Source: Amphiduros pacificus
Lineage: Eukaryota; Annelida; Polychaeta; Phyllodocida; Hesionidae
DNA length: 64,000 nucleotides
Direction: 5' to 3'
NCBI GenBank assembly: GCA_949316495.1
Contig: OX439010.1
Coordinates: 15,432,809 to 15,496,808 of the forward strand
A program made the position numbers and the translations under genes. The notes under the pieces are model-generated. The model saw nothing but the letters and a program-made list of their open reading frames with translations. It had not been told where the DNA came from and did no database searches. Positions 63,043 to 64,000 of the stretch are shown piece by piece (position 1 is the stretch's first letter; every line of letters starts with the position of its first letter).

Positions 63043-64000
63043 GAAGAATGTGCATGGCCCAGTCGGGTTAAATCTTCGGAATGAATTAATATGGCCCAGT
63101 TGGGTTAAATCTTCGGATTGGATTACTATGGCCCAGTCGGGTTAAATCTTCGGATTGGATTACTATGGCCCAGTCGGGTTAAATCCGCTGAATGAATTAA
63201 TATGGCCCAGTTGGGTTAAATCTTCGGAATGGATTACTATGGCCCAGTCGGGTTAAATCCGCTGAATGAATTAATATGGCCCAGTTGGGTTAAATCCTCT
63301 GAATGGATTAGTATGGCCCAGTTGGGTTAAATCCACTGAATGGATTACTATGGCCCAGTCGGGGTTAAATCCACTGAATGGATTACTATGGCCCAGTCGG
63401 GTTAAATCCACTGAATGGATTAATATGGCCCAGTCAGGTTAAATCCTCTAAATGCAGGGCTTGACATACACACTGGCCCAGTGGCCCGGGGCCACCAGAT
63501 CCTCTGTTGGGCCCAGTGAATGCTCTGTTGTAGTGGCCCAGTTGGGCAACCATATTTTTGGTCTTTTAGTGGCCCAAACTATCTTGATTTTATTATTCTA
63601 ATCCTTGATAGATATCATATCACGATCAATATTTGATTGGGACAAGTATCCCCCACTCAGACACTATACAGTCTTATGTACAATGCTCTTTATTGTATCA
63701 CACATCCTATTATCCTTAGAAACTTCGGGCCACCACTTCTCACGCTCTGGTGGCCCAACTGGGCAACCAACATTTTTCTCTTTATGTCAAGGCCTGTTAA
63801 ATGGATTACTATGGCCCAGTTGGGTTAAATCTATTGAATGGATTTGTATGGCCCAGTCGGGTTAAATCTATTGAATGGATTTGTATGGCCCAGTCGGGTT
63901 AAATCTATTGAAAGGATTTGTATGGCCCAGTCGGGTTAAATCTATTGAATGGATTTGTATGGCCCAGTCGGGTTAAATCTATTGAATGGATTTGTATGGC
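63043..64000. repeat. 37-bp minisatellite, split by a MITE, running off the window
   Basis: Units TATGGCCCAGTCGGGTTAAA plus TCCACTGAATGGATTAC at 63043-63454 and again at 63797-64000, where CTATTGAATGGATTTG variants dominate. The element at 63455-63796 lies between the two blocks. Confidence 0.95.
63455..63796. mobile_element. 342-bp MITE nested in the minisatellite
   Basis: Ends CAGGGCTTGACATA and, inverted, CAGGCCTTGACATA (13 of 14). The flanks CTAAATG and TTAAATG look like a 7-bp target duplication of the minisatellite. Subterminal GTGGCCCAGTTGGGCAACCA-type blocks appear inverted at the two ends. Same family as the 51692-51849 element. Non-coding. Confidence 0.75.

Noticed and set aside
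51575-64000. Search for the Myo9 P-loop exon (GESGSGKT)
   Set aside because: No minus-strand match or suitable spliceable frame seen, so the exon is placed beyond the window rather than forced here.

Overview
The window is metazoan nuclear DNA, AT-rich and crowded with minisatellites. It looks like a lophotrochozoan, most likely a bivalve or other mollusc. The reasons are long introns full of tandem repeats, a pearl-like Helentron relic, an intronless peptide-type GPCR, and a class IX myosin with a metazoan exon layout. The species cannot be read from the sequence.

One large gene on the minus strand fills positions 645-51574. I assembled 28 consecutive coding exons of an unconventional myosin IX (Myo9, a Rho-GAP motor). 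Every splice site is GT/AG and all reading phases agree, giving about 1755 codons. The window starts at the switch I exon (51480-51574). It continues through the motor with its class IX loop 2 insert (21663-25402), four IQ motifs (6309-6991), a basic coiled-coil start and a long disordered tail (645-5878). The N-terminal RA domain and P-loop lie to the right of the window. The C1 and RhoGAP domains expected for the class lie to the left.

A second gene, an intronless 396-residue rhodopsin-like GPCR (10217-11407, minus strand), sits inside the 8.1-kb Myo9 intron between window exons 19 and 20. Its upstream flank carries a 24-bp minisatellite.

The rest is intron or upstream sequence. About thirty distinct minisatellite families, with monomers of 15 to 146 bp and up to about 68 copies, occupy a large share of the window. 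Several show higher-order repeats. Some end within 25 bp of Myo9 splice donors. Most long reading frames in 9-16, 33-38 and 53-62 kb are by-products of these arrays.

Small DNA-transposon relics could be delimited by inverted ends and target duplications. They are a piggyBac-like MITE (31064-31374), a 603-bp MITE with GGTCCG-rich ends (35286-35888), a pearl-like Helentron relic (26125-27443), two related CAGGGCTTGACA-ended MITEs (51692-51849 and 63455-63796, the second nested in a minisatellite) and a TA-flanked mariner/Stowaway-like MITE (51935-52153). There is also a tRNA-like SINE head (about 3882-3950). Scattered CTCF-like and ZNF143-like motifs are the main regulatory-looking signals.
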